Shown here in pieces: positions 35,044-41,075 of a stretch of DNA of 64,000 nt. The stretch lies in the IMG/VR virus record IMGVR_UViG_3300030098_004191, positions 1-64,000 of that record. One strand, written 5' to 3'. Position 1 is the stretch's first letter. The number at the start of each line of letters is the position of its first letter. Origin of the DNA: a virus. The notes beneath the pieces are model-generated. The model saw nothing but the letters and a program-made list of their open reading frames with translations. It was not told the origin of the DNA and ran no database searches. Both the position numbers and the translations under genes were made by a program.

Positions 35044-35820
35044 TTACATTACCAACTTACGTCTTTCTATGTCATTCTCATTTAACAGTGCTGATTCACC
35101 CCTCCAAATCTCTATAATATGGGCAGGATTATCACTCTCATTTATACCTTTGTGCCATGTATTTACAGGGATGAATATACCTTTATGTTCCTTTAGTTTG
35201 TGCTTAATTATATTTGGCTGATTAATACCATTATCCATTATTACATAACATTCTCCTTTTACCACATTCCATGTTTCAGTCCTGTGTTCATGTTTTTGCA
35301 TTGATAGAGAACTATGAGGATTAATCACTAATTCTTTTACCTTATAACCTTCTCCTTCATACAGTACTCTATAGTATCCCCATGTTCTTATTGTCTTTGG
35401 ATTACTATACTCATTCAATAGAATACTACTACTATTCTTCTTATCATTTCCTCCTATTCCCCACTTGAATACTACTCTTGCATCACACCAGTACTTATCA
35501 TGTTCTGGTACATTATCCTTTTCTCTATCTCCACCATTACAGAATATAATAGGACTGTGTTGTATTAACTGTTCTATTGCATCATTACTACTGTCATCAT
35601 CATCATTAAAGGAAATTACTTCATCGACACATGACAATGATAGAAGGATTTCTTTCCTTTCATCATAGTCCATGAAGTATCTTCCCTTCTTACGGATTAA
35701 CCATTCATCGGAATTTAATCCTACTACTAAGTGTGTACCATATGCTCTGGCATGTTTAAACAGTGCAATGTGACCACTGTGTATTGGATCAAATCCACCT
35801 GTGACTAATACTTTACTCAT
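35044..35820 (-). CDS. Cytidylyltransferase-cupin fusion protein
   Basis: 258 aa from ATG 35820 (an in-frame GTG lies two codons upstream). Residues 3-130 form a nucleotidyltransferase of the HxGH class: VLVTGGFDPIHSGHIALFKH, then VVGLNSDEWLIRKKG, like the adenylyltransferase half of HldE/RfaE and glycerol-3-phosphate cytidylyltransferase. Residues 150-250 form a cupin like the C-terminus of mannose-6-phosphate isomerase type II: NPHSSLSMQKHEHRTETWNV, then VKGECYVIMDNG and GIFIPVNTWHKG, with the H, H, E and H metal ligands in place. This suggests sugar-nucleotide or surface-sugar chemistry. It overlaps the upstream gene by eight bases and is last in a long operon. Confidence 0.8.
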   Translation of the reverse strand: MSKVLVTGGFDPIHSGHIALFKHARAYGTHLVVGLNSDEWLIRKKGRYFMDYDERKEILLSLSCVDEVISFNDDDDSSNDAIEQLIQHSPIIFCNGGDREKDNVPEHDKYWCDARVVFKWGIGGNDKKNSSSILLNEYSNPKTIRTWGYYRVLYEGEGYKVKELVINPHSSLSMQKHEHRTETWNVVKGECYVIMDNGINQPNIIKHKLKEHKGIFIPVNTWHKGINESDNPAHIIEIWRGESALLNENDIERRKLVM

Positions 35821-36163
35821 TTCCACTTATATCATCATATTGTGACCAGTGTTGTACCTCTCTGGTACTTCTTCTTTTTACAAATTTTAATTCGTGCCAA
35901 TACGTGTCATAGCACAACAGTAGAGTATGAATGTATTTGTGCGGATCATTTTTAGTGTGCTCACAATATGGTTTCGGTCTTATACCAGTCTCTATGGTAA
36001 TGTACCTTGCAACAGGATTCCACCCTTGTTTGATTCTGAGATCATTATCTACTGGGTCTCCTTTGAAATACACCCATCCTTCATCAGTACTTCCATTCTC
36101 ATGTTTCCAGATGACATAATCATCTACCTCTGGCTCATAGGGGGTACTTTCCATCTTCATCAT
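35813..36163 (-). CDS. Hypothetical protein with WVYFKGDP motif
   Basis: About 116 aa from ATG 36163. The frame is open further, but only to a TTG. Key segments: VDDYVIWKHENGSTDEGWVY, FKGDPVDNDLRIKQGWNPVA, then LLCYDTYWHELKFVKRRSTR. I associate the DYV-W-GWVYFKGDPVD pattern with a widespread phage protein of unknown function. It overlaps the 63-aa gene upstream by about 29 bases and the cytidylyltransferase gene downstream by eight. Alternative ATGs at 36160 and 36154 cannot be excluded. Confidence 0.65.
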   Translation of the reverse strand: MMKMESTPYEPEVDDYVIWKHENGSTDEGWVYFKGDPVDNDLRIKQGWNPVARYITIETGIRPKPYCEHTKNDPHKYIHTLLLCYDTYWHELKFVKRRSTREVQHWSQYDDISGNE

Positions 36164-36326
36164 GGACTGCACGTAGTCTATCGGTTGGAAGACCTTCTGC
36201 CATGTATGCTTCAAGTCTTACTTTTGCATCCTCTCTGGACAATCTTAGATCTCTTTTAGGATCAATGACTTCCCATCCAGTTGTAGTAAATTCCTCTATG
36301 CGATAGAGTTTATTTCGTGCCTTCAT
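36135..36326 (-). CDS. Hypothetical protein (63 aa)
   Basis: 63 aa: MKARNKLYRIEEFTTTGWEV, then RLSREDAKVRLEAYMAEGLP and DRLRAVHDEDGKYPL. Looks like a beta hairpin followed by a helix. It overlaps the 78-aa gene upstream by four bases (ATGA) and the next gene downstream. This start and length are typical of short cyanophage proteins I recall; function unknown. Confidence 0.68.
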   Translation of the reverse strand: MKARNKLYRIEEFTTTGWEVIDPKRDLRLSREDAKVRLEAYMAEGLPTDRLRAVHDEDGKYPL

Positions 36327-36559
36327 AATATCTCTCCAAGATTAATTTCGGGAACTGATGTATCTATTTCAGTTATTATACTGTTCTTTTCTTCTATTGT
36401 CAATCGGGTCAAAATTTGCGTTAACTCGATTCGGAGATCTGAAAGATTCTTGGAAACAGTAGGAGAATTGAATGATGTACAAACATTCATCAACTCAGTA
36501 ACCTTCTGTAGTGCAAAAAATGCCTTCTGTCTCTCTGTGACATTTTCATCTAGGATCAT
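36323..36559 (-). CDS. Helical protein (78 aa)
   Basis: 78 aa, almost entirely helical: VTERQKAFFALQKVTELMNV, then SDLRIELTQILTRLTIEEKN. Unrecognised. Its start overlaps the 27-aa membrane peptide gene by 14 bases and its stop overlaps the next gene by four. Confidence 0.62.
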   Translation of the reverse strand: MILDENVTERQKAFFALQKVTELMNVCTSFNSPTVSKNLSDLRIELTQILTRLTIEEKNSIITEIDTSVPEINLGEIL

Positions 36560-36629
36560 AATACCTCACTATTGCATAGGTCGAAATGATAGTGAGAATT
36601 AATAGGACTGCCAATACTTGAAAAATCAT
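36546..36629 (-). CDS. 27-aa membrane peptide
   Basis: MIFQVLAVLLILTIISTYAI then VRYYDPR. It is a single hydrophobic helix with a short polar end. The ATG overlaps the stop of the zinc-ribbon gene (ATGA), which supports translation by coupling. A longer frame at 36556-36771 covers the same bases in another register and lacks any plausible composition. Confidence 0.5.
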   Translation of the reverse strand: MIFQVLAVLLILTIISTYAIVRYYDPR

Positions 36630-36814
36630 TGTTCAATACTCCAGTGTGATTTGTCGATACAGGTCTTACACTGTTGGCACTGTAGACCAGACCAACTGAA
36701 ATGGTAAACCTTACTAATTGATCTGCAATTAGGACACATAATGTGCTTACCCCATTTACCAGCACGTGCATACTTGGTAATTGGTTTGAATTCGATTGTT
36801 GTGCTAATCATCAT
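36626..36814 (-). CDS. Zinc-ribbon protein (62 aa)
   Basis: 62 aa with two CxxC knuckles: C27-P-N-C30 (GKHIMCPNCRSISKVYHFSW) and C46-Q-Q-C49 (GLQCQQCKTC), 15 residues apart, a compact zinc ribbon. Possible roles are nucleic acid or protein binding; small zinc ribbons are common in marine T4-like phages. Overlaps the upstream gene by 11 bases. Either of two adjacent ATGs (36814 or 36811) may start it. Confidence 0.72.
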   Translation of the reverse strand: MMISTTIEFKPITKYARAGKWGKHIMCPNCRSISKVYHFSWSGLQCQQCKTCIDKSHWSIEQ

Positions 36815-37037
36815 TTTCCTCCTTTACATAACATGGGACACAATCAGGATCTAACCATTTCGTATATTCAAAATCCTCAATGGCTTGGGTTAGTTGCATA
36901 CCATTATCACATAGATACATGTCACTGTACCTATTGGTATAACTTCCCATCTTTTGAATACGGAAATCAGGTTTTCCATTCTCTAATGTACCTACTTCCA
37001 CATAACGATATGGAAAGCGTTCCATAATTACAATCAT
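36804..37037 (-). CDS. Hypothetical protein (77 aa)
   Basis: 77 aa: MERFPYRYVEVGTLENGKPD from residue 5, then YTNRYSDMYLCDNGMQLTQA and WLDPDCVPCYVKEENDD. A GGAGGG ribosome site seven bases before ATG 37037 fixes the start. The gene abuts the upstream 81-aa gene without a gap. No family recognised. Confidence 0.66.
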   Translation of the reverse strand: MIVIMERFPYRYVEVGTLENGKPDFRIQKMGSYTNRYSDMYLCDNGMQLTQAIEDFEYTKWLDPDCVPCYVKEENDD

Positions 37038-37283
37038 TTAATTACCCTCCCAGTACAGTGCATTAAACTCTGCAATGTTCAAGTACTCATCATCATGTAA
37101 ACGGTCACTGAATCCACCGTCCTCATCAATGAAAATAAACTCTTCACAAAAATGCTCAACAGATGCAATACCCAAACGTTCAATACATCTGAGCATCTCA
37201 CCAATTTGGTCATCATTCATCTCACATTGGTCAATACAAAATCCAATGTTCTTTTCAAGTTGTAGTTTGACTTGCTTTTTCAT
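37038..37283 (-). CDS. Hypothetical acidic protein (81 aa)
   Basis: 81 aa, rich in Asp/Glu: VKLQLEKNIGFCIDQCEMND, DQIGEMLRCIERLGIASVEH, then FIFIDEDGGFSDRLHDDEYL. One-base overlap with the upstream gene. The function is unknown. Confidence 0.64.
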   Translation of the reverse strand: MKKQVKLQLEKNIGFCIDQCEMNDDQIGEMLRCIERLGIASVEHFCEEFIFIDEDGGFSDRLHDDEYLNIAEFNALYWEGN

Positions 37284-37603
37284 TAGGAAACCTCCTTCAT
37301 AAGATCGGATACTTGAATGTTCTCTATCAATTCCTCATACAATTCACCATCATCATAAACTGTGATTCTCTCTTCTAATTCATTATCATCAAACTTACTA
37401 TAATCATCAATCAGTAAATCGGTCACAAACTCAACCAAAGTTTGAGTGTCCATGTTGTCAACCTGTATCTCTACAAATTGTTCGATTAGTTCATCTCTCT
37501 GTTCGGATGTAAGAGATCTGATCTTACTGGGTTTGATAATCACCTTTGCATCCAATTCACTATTGGTTGCATTTGGATTTGCGATGAATAGTTTTTTGGT
37601 CAT
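37283..37603 (-). CDS. Hypothetical acidic protein (106 aa)
   Basis: 106 aa, acidic and helical: KIRSLTSEQRDELIEQFVEI, MDTQTLVEFVTDLLIDDYSK, then ELYEELIENIQVSDLMKEVS. Four-base overlap (ATGA) with the upstream gene. Several neighbours share this high Asp/Glu content and length class. Not recognised. Confidence 0.64.
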   Translation of the reverse strand: MTKKLFIANPNATNSELDAKVIIKPSKIRSLTSEQRDELIEQFVEIQVDNMDTQTLVEFVTDLLIDDYSKFDDNELEERITVYDDGELYEELIENIQVSDLMKEVS

Positions 37604-37809
37604 GTCAGTAATTGAACCTCATAGTTAATGTTTTTGATGCACCACCCTGTCGCAGTGGTAATTTCTTCAATTAAATCATCCTCATCCTCTGCTTCCCAAC
37701 ATCCAATACTATCTTGAATGATTTGGGATTGTTCATCTAATGTGAGTTGATACTCTTCTGATAAACTATCATTGAAATCAAACTCAATGTCAGTAACTAA
37801 GTAAGTCAT
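37600..37809 (-). CDS. Hypothetical acidic protein (69 aa)
   Basis: 69 aa: MTYLVTDIEFDFNDSLSEEY, QLTLDEQSQIIQDSIGCWEA, then DLIEEITTATGWCIKNINYE. The phrase EEITxxTGWCIxxxxYE is one I recall from cyanophage small proteins. One-base overlap (TAATG) with the upstream gene. Confidence 0.64.
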   Translation of the reverse strand: MTYLVTDIEFDFNDSLSEEYQLTLDEQSQIIQDSIGCWEAEDEDDLIEEITTATGWCIKNINYEVQLLT

Positions 37810-38036
37810 TAAACCCCCTGAAGTGAAAGTGAATTGTAATGATCCTGTTTGTTGAAAATACAGGTTTTGTAGATCTTAAAGAGTAAATCCATGTTTACTC
37901 CTTCCCAATCTGTCCAGTCTGATACATAATCTTCACATGTGAAGTCACCCGTACCATCTATATTCTGTGGGCATGACATAAAATCGAAATCATCATTAAC
38001 CCAGAATAGTCTTCCAAATGTTTCTGAAGAATACAT
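37809..38036 (-). CDS. Hypothetical protein (75 aa)
   Basis: 75 aa, Asp/Trp-rich: MYSSETFGRLFWVNDDFDFM, then FTCEDYVSDWTDWEGVNMDL. Unrecognised; two bases separate it from the upstream gene. Part of the acidic small-protein operon. Confidence 0.6.
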   Translation of the reverse strand: MYSSETFGRLFWVNDDFDFMSCPQNIDGTGDFTCEDYVSDWTDWEGVNMDLLFKIYKTCIFNKQDHYNSLSLQGV

Positions 38037-38038
38037 GA

Positions 38039-38290
38039 TTAAACTCCTCCATGAGATAGTGTGAACTTTGGATTTTCAAGAATAATATCTCTGACTCTCT
38101 CTCTGTCTAAACTGTCTCCACCACCCCATGAATAATGTACATACTCAAGATCACCCTTCTCAATCCTGTTAATATACTCAAGGATTGCTTTGCGAGTGAT
38201 TTTCCTTGTTAATCCTGTAATAGGATAGAGTGGATCTTCATTACCATAGAATGACCAAACATAATCCACAAACTCATCTAAACTGTTCAT
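38039..38290 (-). CDS. Hypothetical protein (83 aa)
   Basis: 83 aa: MNSLDEFVDYVWSFYGNEDP, LYPITGLTRKITRKAILEYI, then DSLDRERVRDIILENPKFTL. The central TRKAILEYI and final RERVRDIIL helices are typical of small phage proteins with a winged-helix-like profile, but this is weak. One-base overlap upstream. Confidence 0.62.
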   Translation of the reverse strand: MNSLDEFVDYVWSFYGNEDPLYPITGLTRKITRKAILEYINRIEKGDLEYVHYSWGGGDSLDRERVRDIILENPKFTLSHGGV

Positions 38291-38715
38291 TAGTGGTCTC
38301 CTTTGTTGATTACATTAGTATTATAACCCATATTCGTCCAAGGCGTAACAAAGAATGTGCCACTTCCATAGCTGTCCCAGAACTCCTTGGCAAGGATCTC
38401 TTCCATGACGTATGCTTCTTCTTCTCTTAGATCATGGTCTTTCAATCCTTCTATGGTCTGTCTTACATGGACTAACTCATGGCATAGAGTCTCAGCATAC
38501 CCAGTTGGTACTTGGTCATTATGAATATGAATCAAAAACTCTCCATCCTCATCCACCTGACAGAATCCCAGACCATATTCATCTGTCAGATCAACTTGAT
38601 TAACTTCTACTACAACATCATTCAACTGTGGATATTTCTTACACATGAAAAGATATATTTCCTCTGTAAGGATCTTACTTTGATCGCAATGCCAGTCTCC
38701 AGATGTTAATAACAT
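38290..38715 (-). CDS. HExxH zinc metallopeptidase-like protein
   Basis: 141 aa. Residues 74-86 (AETLCHELVHVRQ) hold the zinc-peptidase signature H79-E-L-V-H83; a third ligand may be among the Glu in LREEEAYVMEE about 15 residues later. The N-terminal half is beta-rich with GLGFCQVDEDGEFLIHIHND, which resembles the strand before the active helix in SprT-like and other minimal gluzincin-type folds. Substrate is unknown. Sits in the small-gene operon with one-base overlaps on both sides. Confidence 0.68.
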   Translation of the reverse strand: MLLTSGDWHCDQSKILTEEIYLFMCKKYPQLNDVVVEVNQVDLTDEYGLGFCQVDEDGEFLIHIHNDQVPTGYAETLCHELVHVRQTIEGLKDHDLREEEAYVMEEILAKEFWDSYGSGTFFVTPWTNMGYNTNVINKGDH

Positions 38716-38852
38716 TAGTCTACCTCCATAGAAAAATCAATAGCAAACTCAGTGGAATTGTCCTCATAATTTGTGATCTTAATCGGACACTGATTTAACC
38801 ACTCTTGGAACTGTTCATACTGTTCCTCTTGACTCTCTTCTGAAACGTACAT
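38715..38852 (-). CDS. Small acidic protein (45 aa)
   Basis: 45 aa: MYVSEESQEEQYEQFQEWLN, then QCPIKITNYEDNSTEFAIDF and SMEVD. TAATG overlaps at both ends tie it to its neighbours. Unknown function. Confidence 0.62.
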   Translation of the reverse strand: MYVSEESQEEQYEQFQEWLNQCPIKITNYEDNSTEFAIDFSMEVD

Positions 38853-39019
38853 TAAACTTCCTCCACTAAATTGATTTCATAGTCCTGAACTCTTTCATAG
38901 ATTACCTCATACTTGTTTACATCTGCATTAACAAGATCTCTTGCTTGATCTTCATCTTCTGCCTCAACTTCTACAATAAATGTAGTAGTTTCCATGCACT
39001 CAACTTGAAATGTTTTCAT
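38852..39019 (-). CDS. Small protein with beta-alpha-beta look (55 aa)
   Basis: 55 aa: MKTFQVECMETTTFIVEVEA, then EDEDQARDLVNADVNKYEVI and DYEINLVEEV. The pattern strand-strand-helix-strand with DEDQARDLV resembles a widespread phage small-protein type also seen in the 46-aa gene at 46485. One-base overlaps on the downstream side; TAA ends adjoin the 45-aa gene. Confidence 0.64.
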   Translation of the reverse strand: MKTFQVECMETTTFIVEVEAEDEDQARDLVNADVNKYEVIYERVQDYEINLVEEV

Positions 39020-39199
39020 TTACTTAACCTCCATCCATTTGATAGGGTTCCCCTGAGTCAGTTTCCAGATGAAAACTGATCCTACTTCTTCACTCCAGTT
39101 CTTAGCATAGTGTTTTGCACTTCCAAACTCATAGAAACCGATAGAAGTTGCCTTCTCCCAGTTATATGTACTTGTTAATGCCCAGTTGAATGATTCCAT
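39020..39199 (-). CDS. Hypothetical protein (59 aa)
   Basis: 59 aa, aromatic-rich: MESFNWALTSTYNWEKATSI, GFYEFGSAKHYAKNWSEEVG, then VFIWKLTQGNPIKWMEV. Adjoins the next gene with TAAATG. Not recognised, but the composition is clearly protein-like. Confidence 0.62.
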   Translation of the reverse strand: MESFNWALTSTYNWEKATSIGFYEFGSAKHYAKNWSEEVGSVFIWKLTQGNPIKWMEVK

Positions 39200-39204
39200 T
39201 GTGA

Positions 39205-39318
39205 TTAAAATGCAAGTTTGGTTATTGCTAAGTCAATTATATTTACACCCCAGTGCATGAACCAAAAGAATGAAAGGAGAAAAATTAATTTCTCCTTTGC
39301 TGTCATGTTTTTTGCCAT
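39205..39318 (-). CDS. 37-aa membrane peptide
   Basis: MAKNMTAKEKLIFLLSFFWF, then MHWGVNIIDLAITKLAF. One hydrophobic helix after a basic N-terminus. The GAGGT just before the ATG and the one-base spacing behind the 165-aa gene support translation. Role unknown. Confidence 0.58.
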   Translation of the reverse strand: MAKNMTAKEKLIFLLSFFWFMHWGVNIIDLAITKLAF

Positions 39319-39319
39319 A

Positions 39320-39817
39320 TTACCTCATGTATAAGTATCCACCTGCCCATCCGCAGTTTTGTGGATTAAGTACATACTCACGCTCTTTAATCACTCTCAT
39401 ATCATATCTTACATACTTTGCTGGAGACTTCCATGATGCTGCCTTGTAAATCTCTCCTGTTTTCTTATCAACAAAAGCATGAACACTTCCATCACGATAC
39501 TCATTTCTATCTTGGAATGTATCATAATCCTGTTGGATGATCTTATAATACTTCTTACCATTCTGTATTCTAAATCTCATCAACTTAGCAGTTCCATTAT
39601 CCATTGCATCTAACTGATCCTGAGCATACTTGGATAGTTCTTTCTTACTATCATCACCATTGAAGTATGCACTGTTTCTTTCAATCATTCTTCTGTGATA
39701 CAACTTGTAGTTCTCTGCAAGTGATTCACATAATTGCTCTGTCCACTCCAACACTCTTGTTTCAAGAGTTTTTGTCTCATACTCAGCACTTGTAAGTGTT
39801 GTTGTTTGAAATGCCAT
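39320..39817 (-). CDS. Hypothetical protein, first gene of small-gene operon
   Basis: 165 aa. N-terminal helix (RVLEWTEQLCESLAENYKLY, HRRMIERNSAYFNGDD), a middle KLMRFRIQNGKKYYKIIQQD and a C-terminal beta part (GSVHAFVDKKTGEIYKAASW, SPAKYVRYDM). The C-terminal phrase VHAFVDKKTGEIYKAASWKSPAK recurs in cyanophage proteins as I recall; no function known. AAGGGAGC is the ribosome site. Its promoter at 39846 probably drives about 17 overlapping genes down to 35044. Confidence 0.68.
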   Translation of the reverse strand: MAFQTTTLTSAEYETKTLETRVLEWTEQLCESLAENYKLYHRRMIERNSAYFNGDDSKKELSKYAQDQLDAMDNGTAKLMRFRIQNGKKYYKIIQQDYDTFQDRNEYRDGSVHAFVDKKTGEIYKAASWKSPAKYVRYDMRVIKEREYVLNPQNCGWAGGYLYMR

Positions 39818-39845
39818 AAATGCTCCCTTGATTGTTTACTCTTAT

Positions 39846-39873
39846 ATTATAGCAGTAAAAAACCCTCTGTGAA
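39846..39873 (-). promoter_or_regulatory. Promoter TTCACA-16-TGC-TATAAT
   Basis: Perfect -10 TATAAT (39846-39851) with an extended TGC before it and a possible -35 TTCACA (39868-39873) whose bases are the loop of the terminator hairpin at 39857-39878. Start of the small-gene operon. Confidence 0.62.
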
Positions 39874-39878
39874 GAGGG
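39857..39878 (-). terminator. Intrinsic terminator with 3' element
   Basis: CCCTCT/AGAGGG stem, four-base loop and six T on minus, ending the 37-aa gene. The 3' element CACTTATTCAAGTGT (39886-39900) abuts the TAG at 39901; on minus it is CACTT-GAAT-AAGTG, a perfect small hairpin. Confidence 0.85.
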
Positions 39879-39900
39879 CTTGTACCACTTATTCAAGTGT

Positions 39901-40014
39901 CTATAGATCGGTTCCTCCTGTCTCTACTACCTCTACAATGTCCTCAAGAACTGCTAGGATCTCATTTCCATTGTTAGTAGTGTCCAAAAGGAATTCTGCG
40001 AAATTAGGTGACAT
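39901..40014 (-). CDS. Small acidic protein (37 aa)
   Basis: 37 aa: MSPNFAEFLLDTTNNGNEIL, then AVLEDIVEVVETGGTDL. Helical and acidic. It has its own terminator and a long upstream leader (40015-40299). Short, but composition and context support it. Function unknown. Confidence 0.58.
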   Translation of the reverse strand: MSPNFAEFLLDTTNNGNEILAVLEDIVEVVETGGTDL

Positions 40015-40299
40015 GACTAAATTAGTGTCGGGTTTACAAAAAAAGTATTGAGAGAGTGGGGCATCGACATAGGTTTCACCTATATGCCCAAATTTACCCT
40101 ATAGGAATCGCTTACACCTGAACCCCTACTAACACAACTCCTAACCAAAAATGGATGTATGTTGGTTTACAAGGACTTACAACAATAAGAGCGAATCGTT
40201 GATGTACGCCTTGTGCTTTTGGGTATAGGAACCACTTATCTCTCAACTTCTATAGTATAGCAGTTTTACGTCATGCTTCAAGGACGGATGTTACAGTTC
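40015..40299 (-). ncRNA. Structured leader or small RNA, candidate
   Basis: Without a gene. Minus-strand TGC-TATACT at 40254-40259 gives a promoter-like start about 240 bases before the 37-aa ATG. At 40059-40089 GGGCAT/ATGCCC encloses ATAGG-TGAAA-CCTAT with a small side bulge, followed on minus by an ACTTTTTTTG run, so the transcript may stop or be attenuated there. I recognise no riboswitch class. Confidence 0.4.
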
Positions 40300-40734
40300 T
40301 TAAGCTGGCACACCAGATGGAATTTCCTTCGGAACTACGTTAGTCTGAAGAACCTCTGTGAAATCCTCATTATACTTCTGATCTATGGCAAAACATTCCC
40401 ACTGATGATCTAATGTAAAGATGTAAACAAATTCTGCATCATTAGCAGGATTCTCTACATAATCATCAAAGTTTAGATCCAAACGTGGTTCAGTATTGTC
40501 TCCTCTGTCATTATAATATTGAACATGAGGTTCTACCTCATTTCTATCCCAATCTGTATCAGAATCACAGCATGAAATGTCTCCACCATCAAGTAACTCT
40601 GCAACCTTCTCTCTTGTGTTAAACTTTGCATTTAAAGTAACACCTAGCCATTGAGGATAACCATCCCAATGATGATACACAGATAGAATAGCACCATCCG
40701 CAAGTTGTAATCCAATCCTTGATCTTGTTGCCAT
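40300..40734 (-). CDS. Hypothetical protein (144 aa)
   Basis: 144 aa. The start MATRSRIGLQLADGAILSVY followed by HHWDGYPQWLG is a phrase I know from many phage and bacterial proteins of unknown function with this RSRIG...YxHxDGYP core. The rest is acidic (DISCCDSDTDWDRNEVEPHV). The TAA stop lies inside a 3' element (CAGTTCTTAAGCTGG, 40294-40308), here without a good terminator behind it. Confidence 0.74.
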   Translation of the reverse strand: MATRSRIGLQLADGAILSVYHHWDGYPQWLGVTLNAKFNTREKVAELLDGGDISCCDSDTDWDRNEVEPHVQYYNDRGDNTEPRLDLNFDDYVENPANDAEFVYIFTLDHQWECFAIDQKYNEDFTEVLQTNVVPKEIPSGVPA

Positions 40735-41069
40735 TTAAAAAAAGGGGGTTAAAAAACACGTGGGATGTTAGTTCTTTCTTCGGTTGCGAACCGAGAGGCA
40801 CATCCATCTCCTCGTTTTTGTGTGTGGGACTTACAACTTCAAAACTGTCTTTTCAGATGTCTAGGACATCAGCAGTACAAGAGGTCTCCAAACATAAAGA
40901 GCAGTTTTCCACAGAATGAATCAAAGATCATCTGATTGTTGCTCACCCCTGCCTTGCGTTTGCCCAATGGTGAGAGAAACAAAAAACGGAGACAGTGCAT
41001 TACTCTTTCGGTCATGTGTCTGCTTCTGAGTCAGACTAGAAAGAAACCGTCTTTGTTTCCCATGTGCTT
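40735..41069 (-). ncRNA. Structured 330-base leader, candidate RNA
   Basis: No convincing gene between the methyltransferase stop and the 144-aa ATG. Inverted repeats on minus: AAAACTG/CAGTTTT (40841-40847 with 40902-40908) enclosing GATGTC-CTA-GACATC (40856-40870), and CGGTT-CGC-AACCG (40781-40793). A -10 TATAAT at 41070-41075 is embedded in the preceding stop codon. The base composition is more even than in neighbouring genes. It may be a regulatory leader or independent RNA. Confidence 0.4.
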
Positions 41070-41075
41070 ATTATA
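41070..41075 (-). promoter_or_regulatory. -10 TATAAT overlapping methyltransferase stop
   Basis: The TAA stop of the gene ending at 41071 is part of a perfect minus-strand TATAAT. The -35 is not clear. A transcript would start in the 330-base leader at about 41062. Confidence 0.48.

Noticed and set aside
36556-36771. Minus-strand frame of 71 aa
   Set aside because: Covers the zinc-ribbon gene in another register; the zinc ribbon with two CxxC pairs is the real frame.
40619-40807. Minus-strand frame of 62 aa with a GGAG before its ATG
   Set aside because: Its second half is a shadow of the 144-aa gene. The AGGAG-ATG start could be a short leader peptide but I cannot support it.
40899-41012. 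Minus-strand frame of about 48 aa in the 330-base leader
   Set aside because: No ribosome site, odd composition, and it crosses the nested inverted repeats that suggest an RNA.
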